A stretch of 64,000 bases of DNA from positions 124,001 through 188,000 of the forward strand of contig JARHZA010000001.1 of NCBI GenBank assembly GCA_029258375.1, read 5' to 3'. The stretch is from Eubacterium sp. GTDB taxonomy: Bacteria; Bacillota; Clostridia; Oscillospirales; Acutalibacteraceae. The position numbers and the translations under genes are program-made. Positions 28,250-37,901 of this stretch are shown here, in pieces (within the stretch, counting starts at the first letter, position 1; each line of letters opens with the position of its first letter). Below the pieces are notes generated by a model, which saw nothing but the letters and a program-made list of their open reading frames with translations, searched no databases and was not told the DNA's origin.

Positions 28250-29065
28250 ATGAACGGTATTCTTGCAGTTAATCATTTTTTAAATCAAAACAAATATTCA
28301 GAACTTCACACACACCTTGTAAACTCAGCAAAAAAGCAAAATATTGATTTAAAAATTAAAACAAATCTTGAACTTGCAACTGAAAAAGCAGAGTGTGATT
28401 TTGTTCTTTTTTGGGACAAGGATATTAGCCTTGCAAGACGGCTTGAAAAAGAGCACCTCCCTGTATTTAACAGCAGTAAAAGTATTGAACTTTGCGACAA
28501 CAAAGCATCAACTTATATTGAACTTATGGGTGAAGTAAAACAACCTAAAACAATAATTGCACCAAAAACTTTTTTCAAAGCGGATTTTGCACAATTCGTT
28601 GAGGATTCTGTGGAAATCTTAAAACTTCCCGTTGTTTTTAAAGAGTGCTTTGGTTCGTTTGGCGAACAAGTTTTTCTTTGCAAAACAAAAGAAGAAATAT
28701 TAAGTCACATTACCGAAAAACCTTTTATACTTCAAGAATTTATAGAGGACTCTTTTGGCCACGATATTCGCCTTGAAGTAGTTGGGAACAAAGTTGTTTC
28801 TTCTGTTTTAAGATGCAACGATGCTGATTTTAGAGCAAACGTTACAAACGGTGGAAGAATGGAGAAATACACACCCACTAAAGAAGAAGAAGAAACTGCA
28901 CTAAAAGCGTGCAAAATACTTGGCCTTACTTTTGGTGGAGTTGACATATTAGATGGCAACATTTTGTGCGAAGTTAACAGTAATGCTCACATAATAAACA
29001 TTATGAACTGCACTGGAATTGATATTGCTCCATTTATTTTTGATGAAATAAAATCAAAAATTTAA
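28250..29065 (+). CDS. RimK-like ATP-grasp ligase, copy 1
   Basis: KLPVVFKECFGSFGEQVFLC...FILQEFIEDSFGHDIRLEVVGNKVVSSVLR ATP-grasp pattern. Confidence 0.8.
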   Translation: MNGILAVNHFLNQNKYSELHTHLVNSAKKQNIDLKIKTNLELATEKAECDFVLFWDKDISLARRLEKEHLPVFNSSKSIELCDNKASTYIELMGEVKQPKTIIAPKTFFKADFAQFVEDSVEILKLPVVFKECFGSFGEQVFLCKTKEEILSHITEKPFILQEFIEDSFGHDIRLEVVGNKVVSSVLRCNDADFRANVTNGGRMEKYTPTKEEEETALKACKILGLTFGGVDILDGNILCEVNSNAHIINIMNCTGIDIAPFIFDEIKSKI

Positions 29066-29215
29066 CTTTTAATTAACTGCAATTTTCATTACATAATTTA
29101 CGATGAAAAAAAGTGATATTTTGTGACAAAATTATTTAAAATTTTTCAAAAAAATATATTTTTTCACACAATAAAAATATTGTAAAACAAATAAAATCAA
29201 AACAAGGGATTTAAA

Positions 29216-29959
29216 ATGAGTGGCATACTTATTTACAGCAAAAAAGAAGCACAACGCAATAAATTTGCAATAGAAAAATTTAAGCAAAATCTTAATATTG
29301 AAGTTGTATTTGAAGAAGATGTTGACTTTACTTCAAACCCAGACTTTGTTATTAACAGAACAAACAGTGGCAAAATTGCAGAAAAGTTTGAGAAAAAAGG
29401 TGTAAAAGTTTTTAACCCATCTTCACTTTCTTATCTTGCAAACGATAAACAATCTTGTTATGAATTTATGAGTAATAACGGCATAGAAATTATGCCCATA
29501 AATTACAAAAAATATCCACTTGTTGTAAAACCAAAAAATGGTCACGGTGGTTTAGGTGTTAAGCTTATTAAAAGTGGCGAAATTCCGCAAGATGATAACC
29601 TTGTTTACCAAAAAGTTGCATCTGATATAGGCAAAGATTTAAGAGTGTGGCTTATTGGAGATAAAATTATTGCGTCTATTTTAAGGCAGAGCAAAAACGA
29701 TTTTCGCTCTAACTTTTGCCTTGGTGGCAGTGCAACTGTTTATAATCTTTCAGATGAAGAAAGAAAACTTGTTCATAAAATCGCAAATCTTATTGATTAT
29801 GATTATATTGGAATAGATTTTGTTTTTAACAACGGCAAAATAGTTTTTAATGAAATTGAAGACACAGTTGGTGCACGAATGGTTTATTCTGTTACAAATA
29901 TTGATATTTTAAAAGAATATTGTGATTACATAAAATCACAATTAAATATTACATATTAA
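29216..29959 (+). CDS. RimK-like ATP-grasp ligase, copy 2
   Basis: YPLVVKPKNGHGGLGVKLI...DIGKDLRVWLIGDKIIASILRQSKNDFRSN. Confidence 0.8.
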   Translation: MSGILIYSKKEAQRNKFAIEKFKQNLNIEVVFEEDVDFTSNPDFVINRTNSGKIAEKFEKKGVKVFNPSSLSYLANDKQSCYEFMSNNGIEIMPINYKKYPLVVKPKNGHGGLGVKLIKSGEIPQDDNLVYQKVASDIGKDLRVWLIGDKIIASILRQSKNDFRSNFCLGGSATVYNLSDEERKLVHKIANLIDYDYIGIDFVFNNGKIVFNEIEDTVGARMVYSVTNIDILKEYCDYIKSQLNITY

Positions 29960-30002
29960 AAATAAATATTTGGCAAAATTATTATTTAGGAGAAATAAAA
30001 TT

Positions 30003-30161
30003 ATGAAATACGTATTAGTAGCGATTGTTGTTTTAATAATTGCACTTGTTATTTTTGGAATTATTAAAGAAACAAAAAAGGGCAAAACAACTTGCAGTGG
30101 TCATTGTGACGGTTGCAGTATGAATTGCCAAACAAAAAGCGAGCAAAAAGAAAATGAATAA
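30003..30161 (+). CDS. Small Cys-rich single-TM protein (FeoB-associated Cys-rich-like)
   Basis: One TM helix followed by TTCSGHCDGCSMNC; RBS TAGGAGAAA. Confidence 0.65.
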   Translation: MKYVLVAIVVLIIALVIFGIIKETKKGKTTCSGHCDGCSMNCQTKSEQKENE

Positions 30162-30891
30162 CAAAATAGTAATAAACGGAACTTGCAACGAAAATAAAAT
30201 AAAAGAAAAATATAAAAGCACTGATGTTGAAATTTTCTTTAACATAAATTGTTGCGATTTTAAAATATACAACGAATATTCAGCCGTTTTCTTTGTTGCA
30301 GATTATGATGAAAAAATTTTAAAAAACTGGATTGGCAACGAGCATTTAAGAATTTCAAAAACAGAAGAAGAACTTTTTGAAGAAATAAATTTCTTTTTGG
30401 GTATTCCAGAACCTGTTGAAATTGAAAGAAAATTTCTTATTAAACACCCTGATGAAGAAATGCTTAAACAACTTGATTTTTGCAGCTTTGTTGATATTTC
30501 GCAGTGTTATGTAAACAAAAATAACGAACGTTTTAGAGTTCGCAAACGTGGAAAAAACGGCGAATTTATTTACATAAAAACTAAAAAAGTAAAGATTTCA
30601 GATGTTAAAAGAATTGAAATTGAAGAACGAATTTCGAAAGAAGAATATGAAAAAAACATAAGTGGCGAAAAAGTTCTTTCAAAAACTCGCTATCTTTTAG
30701 TTTATAACAACAAATATTTTGAACTTGATGTTTTTCCATTCTGGCAGGACAAAGCTTTGCTTGAAATTGAATTGAAAAATGAAAACGAAGAGTTTAGTTT
30801 TCCACAATTTATAAATGTAATTGCGGAAGTTTCAAGCAACAAAGAATATAGAAATTCAGAAATTGCAAAAATATATGGTGAAATTATTTAA
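30154..30891 (+). CDS. CYTH-domain protein with degenerate N-terminal region
   Basis: VEIERKFLI, RFRVRKRGKNGEFIYIKTKK, IEIEERISKEEYE. Confidence 0.8.
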   Translation: MNNKIVINGTCNENKIKEKYKSTDVEIFFNINCCDFKIYNEYSAVFFVADYDEKILKNWIGNEHLRISKTEEELFEEINFFLGIPEPVEIERKFLIKHPDEEMLKQLDFCSFVDISQCYVNKNNERFRVRKRGKNGEFIYIKTKKVKISDVKRIEIEERISKEEYEKNISGEKVLSKTRYLLVYNNKYFELDVFPFWQDKALLEIELKNENEEFSFPQFINVIAEVSSNKEYRNSEIAKIYGEII

Positions 30892-30901
30892 GAGGTAAAT
30901 T

Positions 30902-31987
30902 ATGACTACACAAAGAAAATACGGAATAGATTTTTTAAGAATATTTTCTATGTTTATGGTTATTATTCTTCATATTATGGGTGCTGGTGGAGTTCTTGAT
31001 TCAACAGAACCTTTCACTGCTCAGTATTACATTTGTCTTTTTTTTAAAATTGGTTGTTTTTGCGCCGTTAACTGTTACGCTTTAATTAGTGGTTTTGTTG
31101 GTGTTAACAACAAATTTAAAGTTTATAAAATTGTTAATTTGTGGTTGCAAGTTGCTTTTTATACTATTTTAATTACTTCATATTTTCACTTATTTACTTC
31201 TTATACTGTTTCTTTTTCAGACGCATTTTTCCCTGTTTTAACAAACCAATATTGGTACTTTACTTCATATTTTATAATGTTTTTCTTTACACCATTTTTC
31301 AATAATGTGTTAAACAATTTAAAAGAAAAAGAGTTAAAGCAACTTGGTATTACAATAATTGTTTTTTTATCTATTATTCCTACAATAATTCAAAAAGATA
31401 TTTTCTTTACAAACGGTGGATATTCATTTATTTGGCTTTCTGCTTTATATATGTTTGGTGGAATAATAAACAAATTAGATATTGCAAACAAAATTAGCAC
31501 CTTCGTGCTTTATTTCACTTCTGCTTTTTCAATTTTAGTATCATTTTTATTTAAAGTATTTTTCACAAAGTACCCAAATGAAAATATAGATTCATCTGTT
31601 TTGATGACATACATATCTCCAACAATTTTACTTTGTGCTATTTCGCTTTTAATAATTTCTGTAAAAACAAATATAAAAAGCAAATTTTCTGTTAGTGTAA
31701 TAAAATTTTTATCTCCACTTTCATTTAGCGTTTATTTAATTCACACAAACCCTTATGTTTGGGAAAATATATTTAAAAACAGATTTGTTGCTTATGCAGA
31801 ATTTTCGCCAATTAAACTTATTGCCTTTGTGATTTTAACTGCACTTGCAATTTTCTTTATTTGCGCTTTTATTGATTTAATAAGGTTCTTTATTTTTAAA
31901 GTTACAAAAATTTCTAAAAATCTTGCAAAAATAGAATATAAAATAAATTCAAAACTTGAAAATAAAAATAAAAAAGAAGTTAATTAA
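30902..31987 (+). CDS. Acyltransferase family 3 membrane protein
   Basis: GIDFLRIFSMFMVIILHIMG N-terminus and about ten TM segments. Confidence 0.82.
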   Translation: MTTQRKYGIDFLRIFSMFMVIILHIMGAGGVLDSTEPFTAQYYICLFFKIGCFCAVNCYALISGFVGVNNKFKVYKIVNLWLQVAFYTILITSYFHLFTSYTVSFSDAFFPVLTNQYWYFTSYFIMFFFTPFFNNVLNNLKEKELKQLGITIIVFLSIIPTIIQKDIFFTNGGYSFIWLSALYMFGGIINKLDIANKISTFVLYFTSAFSILVSFLFKVFFTKYPNENIDSSVLMTYISPTILLCAISLLIISVKTNIKSKFSVSVIKFLSPLSFSVYLIHTNPYVWENIFKNRFVAYAEFSPIKLIAFVILTALAIFFICAFIDLIRFFIFKVTKISKNLAKIEYKINSKLENKNKKEVN

Positions 31988-31995
31988 AATTTATT

Positions 31996-32021
31996 AAATG
32001 GGCAGTAAATTCTGCCCATTT
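31996..32021. terminator. Intrinsic terminator
   Basis: AAATGGGCAG/CTGCCCATTT plus T-run. Confidence 0.85.
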
Positions 32022-32081
32022 TTATTTTTTTCTTGAAATCCTACTAAAATAATAGTATTATATCTGCAAGAGGTGACGCAA

Positions 32082-32519
32082 ATGAAAATTTCTACAAAAG
32101 GAAGATATGCAATTAGACTTATGGTTGATATTGCTGTTAACGGAGAAGAAAAAAACGTTTCTTTAAAAGAAATATCTGAAAGACAGTTTGTAAGTGTAAA
32201 ATATCTTGAGCAAATTATATGTATGTTAAAAAAAGCCGATTACGTAAAAAGTGAACGTGGCACAAACGGCGGATACAAACTTACAAAAAAACCAAGTGAA
32301 TATACAGTAGGAATGATTCTTCGTTTAACAGAAGGAAATTTAGCTCCAACACCATGTAGTGAAAATAATGAAAACTGTAAACGTTTTGGAAGATGTGCAA
32401 CCTCTTTAGTTTGGTCAAAAATAAACGAAGCAATAAACGACGTTGTAGACAATATCACTCTTGAAGAACTTGCAGAAAAAGAAAAAGAGTGTATGTGTAA
32501 ATGTAATAACAATAAATAA
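32082..32519 (+). CDS. Rrf2-family transcriptional regulator (CymR/IscR-like)
   Basis: MKISTKGRYAIRLMVDIA...SVKYLEQIICMLKKADYVKSERGTNGGYKL; Cys at ligand positions. Confidence 0.9.
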   Translation: MKISTKGRYAIRLMVDIAVNGEEKNVSLKEISERQFVSVKYLEQIICMLKKADYVKSERGTNGGYKLTKKPSEYTVGMILRLTEGNLAPTPCSENNENCKRFGRCATSLVWSKINEAINDVVDNITLEELAEKEKECMCKCNNNK

Positions 32520-32562
32520 TAAAATTGGAATATAGATAAAATTATAGAAAGGAAGAAAAACA

Positions 32563-33489
32563 ATGAAAATTTTTAATAACATAACAGAAATTATTGGCAA
32601 AACACCTTTACTAAAACTTAACAACTATGAAAAAAATGCAAACTTGCCTGCAAACATTTTCGCAAAACTTGAATATCTTAACCCAACTGGTTCTGTTAAA
32701 GATAGAGCAGCATTTAAAATGATTACAGATGCTGAAGAAAAAGGAATTATTAAACCTGGCGCAACAATTATTGAACCAACATCAGGCAACACTGGAATAG
32801 GTCTTGCAAGTGTTGGCACAGCAAAAGGTTACAAAGTTATTTTAACTATGCCTGAAACAATGAGCAAAGAGCGAATTAGTTTAATAGAGGCTTATGGTGC
32901 AGAAGTTGTTCTTACAGAAGGTAGCAAAGGAATGGCAGGTGCAGTTGAAAAAGCAGACGAACTAAAAAATTCAATTGACGGTGCAGTTGTTCTTGGTCAA
33001 TTTGTAAATCAGGCAAACCCACAGGCACACTACGAAACTACCGGCCCTGAAATTTGGAACGATTTAGATGGCAACATTGACGTTTTTGTTGCAGGTATTG
33101 GAACTGGCGGAACACTTTCTGGCACTGCAAAATATCTTAAAGAAAAAAACAAAGATATTAAGATAATTGGCGTTGAGCCTGAAACATCTCCTGTTCTTTT
33201 AAAAGGTTATGCCGGAGTACATAAAATTCAAGGTATAGGTGCAAACTTTGTGCCAGAAACGCTTAACACTTCAATTTATGATGAAATTTTGCCTGCTCCA
33301 AACGAAGAGGCTTTTGAATTTGCAAATAAAATTGCTAAAACCGAGGGTTTTCTTGTTGGTATTTCAAGCGGTGCTGCTCTTTGGGCAGCAACTGAAATTG
33401 CAAAAAGAGAAGAATATAAAGGCAAAAACATTGTTGTTATTTTCCCAGATTCAGGCGACAGATACCTTTCAACAGGAATTTATAAATAA
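32563..33489 (+). CDS. cysK: Cysteine synthase A
   Basis: GKTPLLKL, NPTGSVKDRAAFKMI, EPTSGNTGIGLA, GTGGTLSGTAKYLKE. Confidence 0.94.
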   Translation: MKIFNNITEIIGKTPLLKLNNYEKNANLPANIFAKLEYLNPTGSVKDRAAFKMITDAEEKGIIKPGATIIEPTSGNTGIGLASVGTAKGYKVILTMPETMSKERISLIEAYGAEVVLTEGSKGMAGAVEKADELKNSIDGAVVLGQFVNQANPQAHYETTGPEIWNDLDGNIDVFVAGIGTGGTLSGTAKYLKEKNKDIKIIGVEPETSPVLLKGYAGVHKIQGIGANFVPETLNTSIYDEILPAPNEEAFEFANKIAKTEGFLVGISSGAALWAATEIAKREEYKGKNIVVIFPDSGDRYLSTGIYK

Positions 33490-33508
33490 ATCTAAAAATA
33501 AAAACGAA

Positions 33509-33538
33509 AAGAACGGACAGAAATTTCTGCCCGTTCTT
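33509..33538. terminator. Intrinsic terminator
   Basis: AAGAACGGACAG/CTGCCCGTTCTT with one bulge. Confidence 0.8.
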
Positions 33539-33567
33539 CTTTTATCACATAATAACAAAACTTTTAA

Positions 33568-34623
33568 TTAGTTATCTCTTTTCTTTAAAGCAACAGTTGC
33601 ACCAAGAGATAATGCAAGTGCAGAAATTGCTAAATAAGCAGTTGTTGCTCCAGTTGCAGGAGATTTATCTGACTTATCAAGATTTTCTTCTTTTGAGTCT
33701 TCTTTATCGTTCTTGTCTACTGTTGGTGGAACAACTTCGTTTTCGCCGTTATTATTTTGTTCATTTAAGAAATCATAATAATATTCTAAAGCAAGAACTG
33801 CATTTGATGTTGAAATATAAGCATTGTTTTCTGATGTAAAGCCACCAAAACTATCGTCATAATATTTAACAAGAATATTATAAACTTCATCTGCTTTTTC
33901 TTTATTTCCTACTGCTGAATATGCAGCAAGAATCATTGCTGTTGAATCTACATTAGGGCTATCTGCAGTAACACCATAGCCACCTTCACTTTTAAAATTA
34001 TCAGCAAGTTTAAGTGCGTCATCAATATATTCTTTAAAATCTGCTTTATAAGGAGCAACACCTAAAACAAAAGCGCCAATATCATCGGCAGACATTCCAA
34101 AACCATTCCAAAAATCTGTGCCACTACCAAGTTTATAGTATTTCTTTACAAAATCGTTAGCAAGTTTTTTACCAAAATCATCAAAACCAAGGCGGTGAGC
34201 AGCTTCTGTTACATAGTAAACACCAAATGGGTTATAGTAATTGTTTAAATCATAAGAAGTTAACATTTCTTGAAGATTGTAACCTTCAAAATTCTTTGTA
34301 TCAACTTCATAAGCATCTAAGTTATCAATAATCATCGCAAGTGTAACAATATCACTTTTTCCTTTGCCTTCATCAAGCCATTGTTTAACAGATGAAACAT
34401 AAGCATCTTTAAACTTAGATACATCTGCACCAGATTTTCTGTGCATTAAGAGATTTTTAGAATCTTTTGCGCCATAGCCATTAACTGCAAACTTGCCGTC
34501 AAAAGCATATTTAATTGAACTGTCAATCTTTGATTTTACATCACTTTTATCTGCTGCAAACGCTGTTAAAGCTAAAGACATAACAAGCATTAAAGCAAGA
34601 ATAGATGATATAACTTTTTTCAT
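33568..34623 (-). CDS. Secreted, wall-anchored terpenoid-cyclase-like alpha/alpha repeat protein
   Basis: Signal peptide; GGYGVTADSPNVDSTAMILAAYSAVG repeats; C-terminal SPATG plus TM plus KKRDN sorting-type signal. Confidence 0.75.
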   Translation of the reverse strand: MKKVISSILALMLVMSLALTAFAADKSDVKSKIDSSIKYAFDGKFAVNGYGAKDSKNLLMHRKSGADVSKFKDAYVSSVKQWLDEGKGKSDIVTLAMIIDNLDAYEVDTKNFEGYNLQEMLTSYDLNNYYNPFGVYYVTEAAHRLGFDDFGKKLANDFVKKYYKLGSGTDFWNGFGMSADDIGAFVLGVAPYKADFKEYIDDALKLADNFKSEGGYGVTADSPNVDSTAMILAAYSAVGNKEKADEVYNILVKYYDDSFGGFTSENNAYISTSNAVLALEYYYDFLNEQNNNGENEVVPPTVDKNDKEDSKEENLDKSDKSPATGATTAYLAISALALSLGATVALKKRDN

Positions 34624-34730
34624 ACCTTTTAACCTCTTTCTTTAAAATCTAAAATATATATCGCAATTCGATTATATAGCCAAACAAAATTATTGTCAAT
34701 TTAATTATTTTTTGTTATTATTATTTTGAT

Positions 34731-35447
34731 ATGAACAAGAAAAAGATTATTATTATTTCTTCTGTTATTATTATTTTTTGCATAATTATTGGAGTTTTTC
34801 AACATTTTTATAATTTAAATAAAAGCGAAGAAAACACAACAGAAGTTTCAATTATTGAAACAGAATCGCAAGAAAATGAAAATTCGCAAACGCAAATCAG
34901 CGAAATAAATCAAAACGAAACAGAAGCAATAAACGAAGAGCAAAAAAATAACGAAAATAAAGGCACTGCAAATAATAGTAGTAATAAAACAGCAAATAAA
35001 AATCAAAAACAAAACGAAGGCGATTTTCCACAACAAAACAACAATCCTGTGGAAAACGCACCTAACCAAAACAGTGGCAAAACAACCACTGAAAAACAAG
35101 AAATTTCTGTTACTTTAACTATTAGTTGCAAAAACGCACTTAAATATAATGTTAATATCCCAGCAAGTGGCTATTTTTTAAACGGCACAAGATACAATGT
35201 TAAAAATGGTGCTACTGTTTTTGATGTTTTATCAAATGCTTGCAAAGAAAATGGAATTAGTCTTGATTATGACGGAAGTTACGTTTCTGCCATTGGTGGG
35301 CTTCGGGAAAAACAATGTACTGATGACAGTGGCTGGATGTACCGTGTAAATGGAAAACTTCCTTCAAAATCTATGAAAAATTACAAGTTAAAAGACGGCG
35401 ATAAAATTGAAGTTTACTACGTAACTTCTTATAAAGATTTGCCGTAA
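34731..35447 (+). CDS. Secreted/anchored DUF4430 (transcobalamin C-terminal-like) protein
   Basis: N-terminal TM, low-complexity N/Q/E linker, ATVFDVLSNACKENGISLDY...DDSGWMYRVNGKLPSKSMKNYKLKDGDKIEVYY. Confidence 0.8.
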   Translation: MNKKKIIIISSVIIIFCIIIGVFQHFYNLNKSEENTTEVSIIETESQENENSQTQISEINQNETEAINEEQKNNENKGTANNSSNKTANKNQKQNEGDFPQQNNNPVENAPNQNSGKTTTEKQEISVTLTISCKNALKYNVNIPASGYFLNGTRYNVKNGATVFDVLSNACKENGISLDYDGSYVSAIGGLREKQCTDDSGWMYRVNGKLPSKSMKNYKLKDGDKIEVYYVTSYKDLP

Positions 35448-35465
35448 AGATAAAATATAAAAACA

Positions 35466-35490
35466 AAGGCAAGAGATAATCTCTTGCCTT
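35466..35490. terminator. Intrinsic terminator
   Basis: AAGGCAAGAGAT/ATCTCTTGCCTT. Confidence 0.8.
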
Positions 35491-35516
35491 TTAATTTTGT
35501 TTAATTCAACTTAAAC

Positions 35517-37541
35517 TTATTTATTTTTCTTCTTTTTTTCACCTTTATAATAAAGAGCACGAAGTGAGTTTGCAACTGCAATTAGACAAACACCAACATC
35601 GCCAAATACTGCAAGCCACATTGCATTTTCATCAAAAATACCAACTGCGCAACCAATAATAATAAGAATTTTTACACCAATGCTGAAGTAAATGTTTTCA
35701 TTTGCAATAAACATTGTTTTCTTTGCAATTCTTCTACCAATAGTGATTTTTTCAAGACTATCACTCATAACAACTACATCTGATGCTTCAATAGCAACAT
35801 CAGAACCAATACCACCCATTGCAACACCAACGTCTGCCTCTGCAAGAACTGGTGCATCGTTGATTCCGTCGCCTGTATAAAGAACTATGCCGTCTTTTTT
35901 ATATTCTTTAATCTTTTCAACTTTTTGGTCTGGTAAAAGTTTTGAATAATATTCATCAATACCTGCTTTTTCTGCCATATCTTTTGCAATAGGTTCTTTA
36001 TCGCCAGTAAGCATAGCAGTCTTTTTAATACCTGTTTGACGCATTTCTGCAATTGCCTGTTTACTATCTTCTTTAATTACATCTGCAAAAACAATATCGC
36101 CAAGGAATTCATCTTCTGTGCAAAGATAAATTGCAGTACCAATAATATTTGTTTCTGTAAACTTAACGCCAACCTTTTGCATAAGTTTTTCGTTGCCGGC
36201 ATAATACTTTTTGCCATTGATAACTGCTGAAACACCCATTCCAGAATAATTTTTAGCATCTGTTACATCAAGATTTTCTGCATAAGGTCCAAACGCAAGA
36301 CAAATTGATTTTGCAATTGGGTGTGTTGAATAACGTTCACACGCAGCAATTAAACCAATAAGTTCACGGTGTTCAATTTTATCAGTGCAGTGGCAATTAT
36401 AACATTCGCATTTTACATACTTAAATTTACCACTTGTGATTGTTCCTGTTTTATCAAAAACACCAATATCACATTTTGAAAGCATTTCAAGATGATTACT
36501 ACCTTTAATTAAAATGCCCTGTCTTGAACAAGCACCGATACCACCAAAAATGCTAAGTGGAATTGAAATTACAATAGCGCAAGGGCAAGAAACTACAAGT
36601 GCAGAAAGACCTCTATAAATCCATTCTTTCCATTCGCCACCAAAGAAGAGAGGTGGAACAAGCATTATAAGAAGAGCAGCAAGACAAACGATAGGTGTGT
36701 AAACTTTAGCAAAACGGCTTATAAACTGCTCTGTATGGCTCTTTTTATCGCTTGAATTTTCAATCATTTCAACAATTTTTGCAACTGTTGACTCATTATA
36801 ATGTTTAGTTGATTTAATAGTTAATAAACCATCAATATTAACTGAACCAGAAAGAACTTCATCGCCAGAAGAAAGAGATACAGGAACGCTTTCGCCAGTA
36901 AGAGCAGACATATCAACTTCTGCAGTACCGCTAACTATAATACCGTCAATATCAATTTTTTGACCTGGCTTAACTATAAATTCTTCGCCAACTTCAACTT
37001 CTTCTGGGCTAACTTCTACATTTTCGCCATTTCTAACAACCGTTATAACTTCTGGTTTCATTTTAAGCATATCAGAAATTGATTTTCTGCTTTTGCCAAT
37101 AGCTAAATCTTGTAAAAATTCGCCTATTGTATAAAGAATAACTACTGCACAGCCCTCTGAATATTCGCCAATTGCAAATGCACCAATAGATGCAATAGTC
37201 ATTAAAAAGTTTTCATTAAAAATATTGCCTTTAATAACGCCTTGAACTGCTTTTTTAACTATTTCAAAGCCTACAATAATATACGAAATACCAAAACAGA
37301 TAAGTGGAATTATTTCACTAAGTTGTGTAAGTTCGTGAATTATGTAACCTGCAATAAAGAAAATTCCGCCTGCTACAATTTTAAAAGCAAATTCACCTTT
37401 GTTAACTTCGCCACCGTGATCGTGACCACAATCGCAACAATCATCGTGACCGCAACAATCATCGTGACCGCAACAATCATTGTGATGGTGTTCGTTAACA
37501 CAACATTCATCAGTATGTTTATGATTATGTTTTTCTTTCAT
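35517..37541 (-). CDS. Heavy-metal (Zn/Cd/Co) P1B-type ATPase with His/Cys-rich N-terminus
   Basis: SCPCAIVISIP, DKTGTITSG, TGDGINDAPVLAEADVG; N-term HNHKHTDECCVNEHHHNDCCGHDDCCGHDDCCDCGHDHGG. Confidence 0.92.
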   Translation of the reverse strand: MKEKHNHKHTDECCVNEHHHNDCCGHDDCCGHDDCCDCGHDHGGEVNKGEFAFKIVAGGIFFIAGYIIHELTQLSEIIPLICFGISYIIVGFEIVKKAVQGVIKGNIFNENFLMTIASIGAFAIGEYSEGCAVVILYTIGEFLQDLAIGKSRKSISDMLKMKPEVITVVRNGENVEVSPEEVEVGEEFIVKPGQKIDIDGIIVSGTAEVDMSALTGESVPVSLSSGDEVLSGSVNIDGLLTIKSTKHYNESTVAKIVEMIENSSDKKSHTEQFISRFAKVYTPIVCLAALLIMLVPPLFFGGEWKEWIYRGLSALVVSCPCAIVISIPLSIFGGIGACSRQGILIKGSNHLEMLSKCDIGVFDKTGTITSGKFKYVKCECYNCHCTDKIEHRELIGLIAACERYSTHPIAKSICLAFGPYAENLDVTDAKNYSGMGVSAVINGKKYYAGNEKLMQKVGVKFTETNIIGTAIYLCTEDEFLGDIVFADVIKEDSKQAIAEMRQTGIKKTAMLTGDKEPIAKDMAEKAGIDEYYSKLLPDQKVEKIKEYKKDGIVLYTGDGINDAPVLAEADVGVAMGGIGSDVAIEASDVVVMSDSLEKITIGRRIAKKTMFIANENIYFSIGVKILIIIGCAVGIFDENAMWLAVFGDVGVCLIAVANSLRALYYKGEKKKKNK

Positions 37542-37556
37542 CTTTTTACTCCTTTA

Positions 37557-37841
37557 CTATTCTTCAATATGTTCAGTTCCTAAATTTATAATAGATTTTA
37601 TATGGTCATCAGCCAAATCATACAAAACCTGTTTTCCATTTCTTCGGTATTTTACAAGGTGGTTTTGCTTTAAAATCCTTAGCTGATGAGAAACCGCCGT
37701 TTGACTAACGTCTGTTAAATTAGTAATTTCACTAACACTAAGTTCGCCATCAAACAAGGCACATAAAATCTTTAATCTTGTTGAATCTGAAAAAATTTTG
37801 AATAAGTCAGCAAGGTCATAAATTATTTCACTGTCAAACAT
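37557..37841 (-). CDS. ArsR/SmtB-family metal-responsive repressor
   Basis: LADLFKIFSDSTRLKILCALFDGELSVSEITNLTDVSQTAVSHQLRILKQNHLVKYRRNGKQVLYDL. Confidence 0.92.
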   Translation of the reverse strand: MFDSEIIYDLADLFKIFSDSTRLKILCALFDGELSVSEITNLTDVSQTAVSHQLRILKQNHLVKYRRNGKQVLYDLADDHIKSIINLGTEHIEE

Positions 37842-37901
37842 ATTAGCCTCCTTATATGAACAGTTGTTTATATGAATATCTGTTCACACGTGCATTATAT
37901 G

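Noticed and set aside
37425-37495. Short tandem repeats suggestive of a CRISPR or satellite
   Set aside because: They are in-frame codons of the His/Cys-rich ATPase N-terminus; no spacer pattern. No CRISPR array was seen anywhere in the window
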